The notes below the pieces were generated by a model. The model did not search any database, had not been told where the DNA came from, and worked only from the letters and a program-made list of their open reading frames with translations. DNA of 7,036 nt from Thermodesulfovibrionales bacterium (GTDB lineage Bacteria > Nitrospirota > Thermodesulfovibrionia > Thermodesulfovibrionales > UBA1546). Where the stretch lies: positions 1-7,036 of the forward strand of contig CAKKPR010000010.1 of assembly GCA_919901705.1 (NCBI GenBank), in the 5' to 3' direction. Numbering within the stretch: the stretch's first letter is position 1; the number at the start of each line of letters is the position of its first letter. Positions 5,201-7,036 of the stretch are shown piece after piece. Both the position numbers and the translations under genes were made by a program.

Positions 5201-5402
5201 GAGCCTGCTGAAAAACCCCATATCTTGGCGTCATTGCGAGGAGCCCCGATATTATCGGGACGACGTGGCAATCTCTAACCTATTAATTTATATAAAAGCG
5301 AGATTGCGGAGTCTATCCAGAGTGATAAAATCGAGATTGCTTCGCCTTCGGCTCGCAATGACAAACGAGGGACCTGTTCGTAATGACACTTTTCCAGGGC
5401 TC
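5201..5402. repeat. MITE-like palindromic repeat, family A, copy 2 (enlarged)
   Basis: It starts GAGCCTGCTGAAAAACC (5201-5217), 14 of 17 identical to copy 1, and ends CTTTTCCAGGGCTC (5389-5402), an imperfect inverted match to its start. GTCATTGCGAG (5230-5240) pairs perfectly with CTCGCAATGAC (5352-5362). A hairpin CCCGAT/ATCGGG (5245-5250, 5254-5259) replaces that of copy 1. GCAATCTC (5268-5275) can pair with either of two GAGATTGC motifs (5300-5307, 5333-5340), which are 33 bp apart. The central spacer (5276-5299) is close to that of copy 1. At 202 bp it is about 50 bp longer than copy 1, through partial duplication of the right arm. It fills the gap between transketolase and the phosphohexomutase and would be transcribed with them. 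Confidence 0.8.
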
Positions 5403-5417
5403 TAAAATTGGGGATTA

Positions 5418-7036
5418 ATGGCTCGCGAATTTAAAGACGCTGCTTCCTGCTGGAAAGAGATAATGTCTGATGTTTCAAAAAACAAAGGACTTTTATCAGT
5501 TATAGAAAAGCTTGCAAGGGAGAATATGTCCCCTGCCAAAATTGTATTCGGGACATCAGGCTGGCGGGGAGAGATTGGCACTGACTTTACATTCAATAAC
5601 CTTCGCATTGTGACTTCAGCCATAATCGAAATGCTCAAGAGCAATGATAAGTCTGTGATGCAGGCAATGGGCGTATCGGAGTTCGAAGATGTAAAAAGAC
5701 GCGGCATCATTGTGGGGCATGACAACAGATTTCTCGGCCCTGAATTTGCCATGGAAGCAATAGGCCTGCTTCAAAAAAGTGGGGTAAAAACCTGGTATGC
5801 AGGCGAGGCAGTCACGCCGGAGTTTTCAGCCGGCATAGAAATGTTGAATGCTACATGTTCAATAAACCTTACGCCTTCACATAATCCTGCAAATTATGCA
5901 GGTTTTAAATTCAACCCTTCAGACGGCGGCCCTGCAGGAGCTGAGATTACAACAAAGCTTGAAGAGACAGCCAACAGGATGATGAGCGAATCCGTTGTCA
6001 TTAAGCCAATAAAACCTGAGAGCGTTGAGAAGATAGACCTTGCTTCCCTGTATATAAAATATATTCTTATGCGTAAGACACTGAACATCGAAAGGATAAA
6101 GGATTTTATAAACAAGGAGGACTGCATTGTCTGTATTGACAATGTACATGGAGCTACAAGAGGAAGAATCCAGAGGATTCTTGGCAAGAGCGATAAGATT
6201 GTATATCTTAGAACAGGGGATGATTTCCTCTTTGGCGGTGTAGCTCCTGAGCCTTCTGAAAAAAACATGCAGGGAGTCGAAAAAGTCTTAAAGAAAAGCA
6301 GGGCGAGATTTCGTCTTGGTGTTATCATGGACCCTGACGGTGACCGCATAAGGCATGCGGATGCAAAGATGCAGATACCTATGAATTACTTTGGCGCTAT
6401 GGCATTTCATTATCTCCATGTTCATAAAGGTATTCAGGGAATCGCCGTAAAATCTGTCGGCACAAGCAATCTCTTGAATGCTATAGCAGGAAAACTCGCA
6501 ATACCGGTGAAGGAAACTAAGGTAGGATTTAAGAATTTCAGACCATATCTCTTAAAAACAGCCAAAGAAAGAGCAGTAGTTGCCTTTGAAGAGTCAGACG
6601 GTATAACAGGATATAACCATACGCTCGAAAAGGATGCGATTTTTGGCCTGTTGCTGGCCATAGAAATGGTGGCAGTCACAGGCAAGAATCTGAGTGAATA
6701 TCTCAGGGATATAATGGATGAGTTTGGACATTATTACCCTGACCGTTCGGGGATAGCAGTTGACCACTCGCTGGCAGGTGAACCTTTGATAAAAAAGCTG
6801 TCGGTTATCAGCGCTCAGTATAAGGCCGGGGATGAAGTGATTATTGGAGGAGATAAAAGAACTGTAAAAAATGTAATCACAGTTGACGGCACAAAGCTTG
6901 TTTTTGACGATGGTTCATGGCTGATGATAAGGCCATCCGGCACAGAGCCGAAGGTCAGATTTTATATTGAGGCAAGGACAGAAGAAGGCAAGAAGGCTGT
7001 TTTCGAGACAGCAGAGAAGATGACAAGAGAGGCGCT
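5418..7036 (+). CDS. Phosphoglucomutase/phosphomannomutase family protein, 3' end missing
   Basis: The frame stays open for 539 codons to the window end. It belongs to the alpha-D-phosphohexomutase superfamily, which interconverts hexose 6- and 1-phosphates through a phosphoserine. Visible motifs by domain are FGTSGWRG (44-51), active-site TPSHNP (152-157, phosphoserine Ser154), metal loop DPDGDR (305-310), sugar-binding loop EESDG (391-395) and phosphate-binding loop RPSGTEPKVR (505-514). All four catalytic loops are present, so the enzyme is probably active and lacks perhaps only its last few to few dozen residues. EES favours a glucose/mannose-type mutase over glucosamine, but the substrate is not certain. 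An in-frame TAA (5403-5405) and no other candidate fix the start at ATG 5418. The Shine-Dalgarno is a close-set GGGGA (5410-5414), 3 nt before it. It lies 220 bp downstream of transketolase on the same strand, separated by the repeat. Confidence 0.93.
   Translation, partial: MAREFKDAASCWKEIMSDVSKNKGLLSVIEKLARENMSPAKIVFGTSGWRGEIGTDFTFNNLRIVTSAIIEMLKSNDKSVMQAMGVSEFEDVKRRGIIVGHDNRFLGPEFAMEAIGLLQKSGVKTWYAGEAVTPEFSAGIEMLNATCSINLTPSHNPANYAGFKFNPSDGGPAGAEITTKLEETANRMMSESVVIKPIKPESVEKIDLASLYIKYILMRKTLNIERIKDFINKEDCIVCIDNVHGATRGRIQRILGKSDKIVYLRTGDDFLFGGVAPEPSEKNMQGVEKVLKKSRARFRLGVIMDPDGDRIRHADAKMQIPMNYFGAMAFHYLHVHKGIQGIAVKSVGTSNLLNAIAGKLAIPVKETKVGFKNFRPYLLKTAKERAVVAFEESDGITGYNHTLEKDAIFGLLLAIEMVAVTGKNLSEYLRDIMDEFGHYYPDRSGIAVDHSLAGEPLIKKLSVISAQYKAGDEVIIGGDKRTVKNVITVDGTKLVFDDGSWLMIRPSGTEPKVRFYIEARTEEGKKAVFETAEKMTREA

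Noticed and set aside
5245..5259. Terminator after transketolase
   Set aside because: The CCCGAT/ATCGGG hairpin has no T-run and is part of the family A repeat.
995..5402. CRISPR array or composite transposon formed by the two family A repeats
   Set aside because: There are only two diverged copies 4 kb apart, with no regular spacers, no transposase and no cas gene. Housekeeping genes in between argue against a composite transposon.
5070..5405. 111-codon plus-strand frame over the end of transketolase and the repeat
   Set aside because: It is out of frame with transketolase and continues through the non-coding palindrome; there is no independent support.

Overview
The window looks like chromosomal DNA of an uncultivated or little-studied Gram-negative-type bacterium of moderate GC, with a more AT-rich left end. 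Two dispersed palindromic repeat families and the style of the ABC-2 and transketolase proteins remind me of Nitrospirota (Thermodesulfovibrio-like) or deltaproteobacterial genomes. That placement is an impression from repeat and protein style; I could not run a search.

Left end (1-987): two genes read leftward, the 5' end of an unknown gene (start at 93) and a small secreted protein of unknown function (792-205). Between them, at 116-181, lies a structure with the layout of an integron attC site: outer boxes GCCTAAC and GTTAAAT, and an inner perfect 9-bp inverted repeat. The same GTTAAAT box recurs 39 bp upstream of the secreted-protein gene, at the edge of a second long imperfect hairpin (831-920). 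A good sigma70-type promoter (987-959) reads into the unit. I read this as a fragment of a mobile gene-cassette array with no integrase in view; this is the most interesting part of the window.

Middle (995-3124): a 150-bp palindromic MITE-like repeat (copy 1) is followed by a rightward two-gene ABC-2 exporter operon: a DrrA-like ATPase (1189-2169), probably from a leaderless or nearly leaderless transcript, and its permease (2360-3124). A second, unrelated MITE-like element (2190-2341), with 17-bp terminal inverted repeats and the common CCCCCC..GGGGGG hairpin, sits exactly between the two genes. Removing it on paper restores one open frame from the strong Shine-Dalgarno site at the end of the ATPase gene into the permease.

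Right (3191-7036): tRNA-Asn(GTT) on the minus strand with its own consensus promoter, then, divergently, a full-length single-chain transketolase (3365-5197). A second, enlarged copy of the first MITE family (5201-5402) follows, then a phosphoglucomutase/phosphomannomutase-family gene (5418 to the window end, lacking only its C-terminus). Transketolase and the phosphohexomutase together suggest central sugar-phosphate metabolism (non-oxidative pentose phosphate pathway and hexose-1-phosphate supply). The exporter, tRNA and sugar genes have no obvious functional tie.
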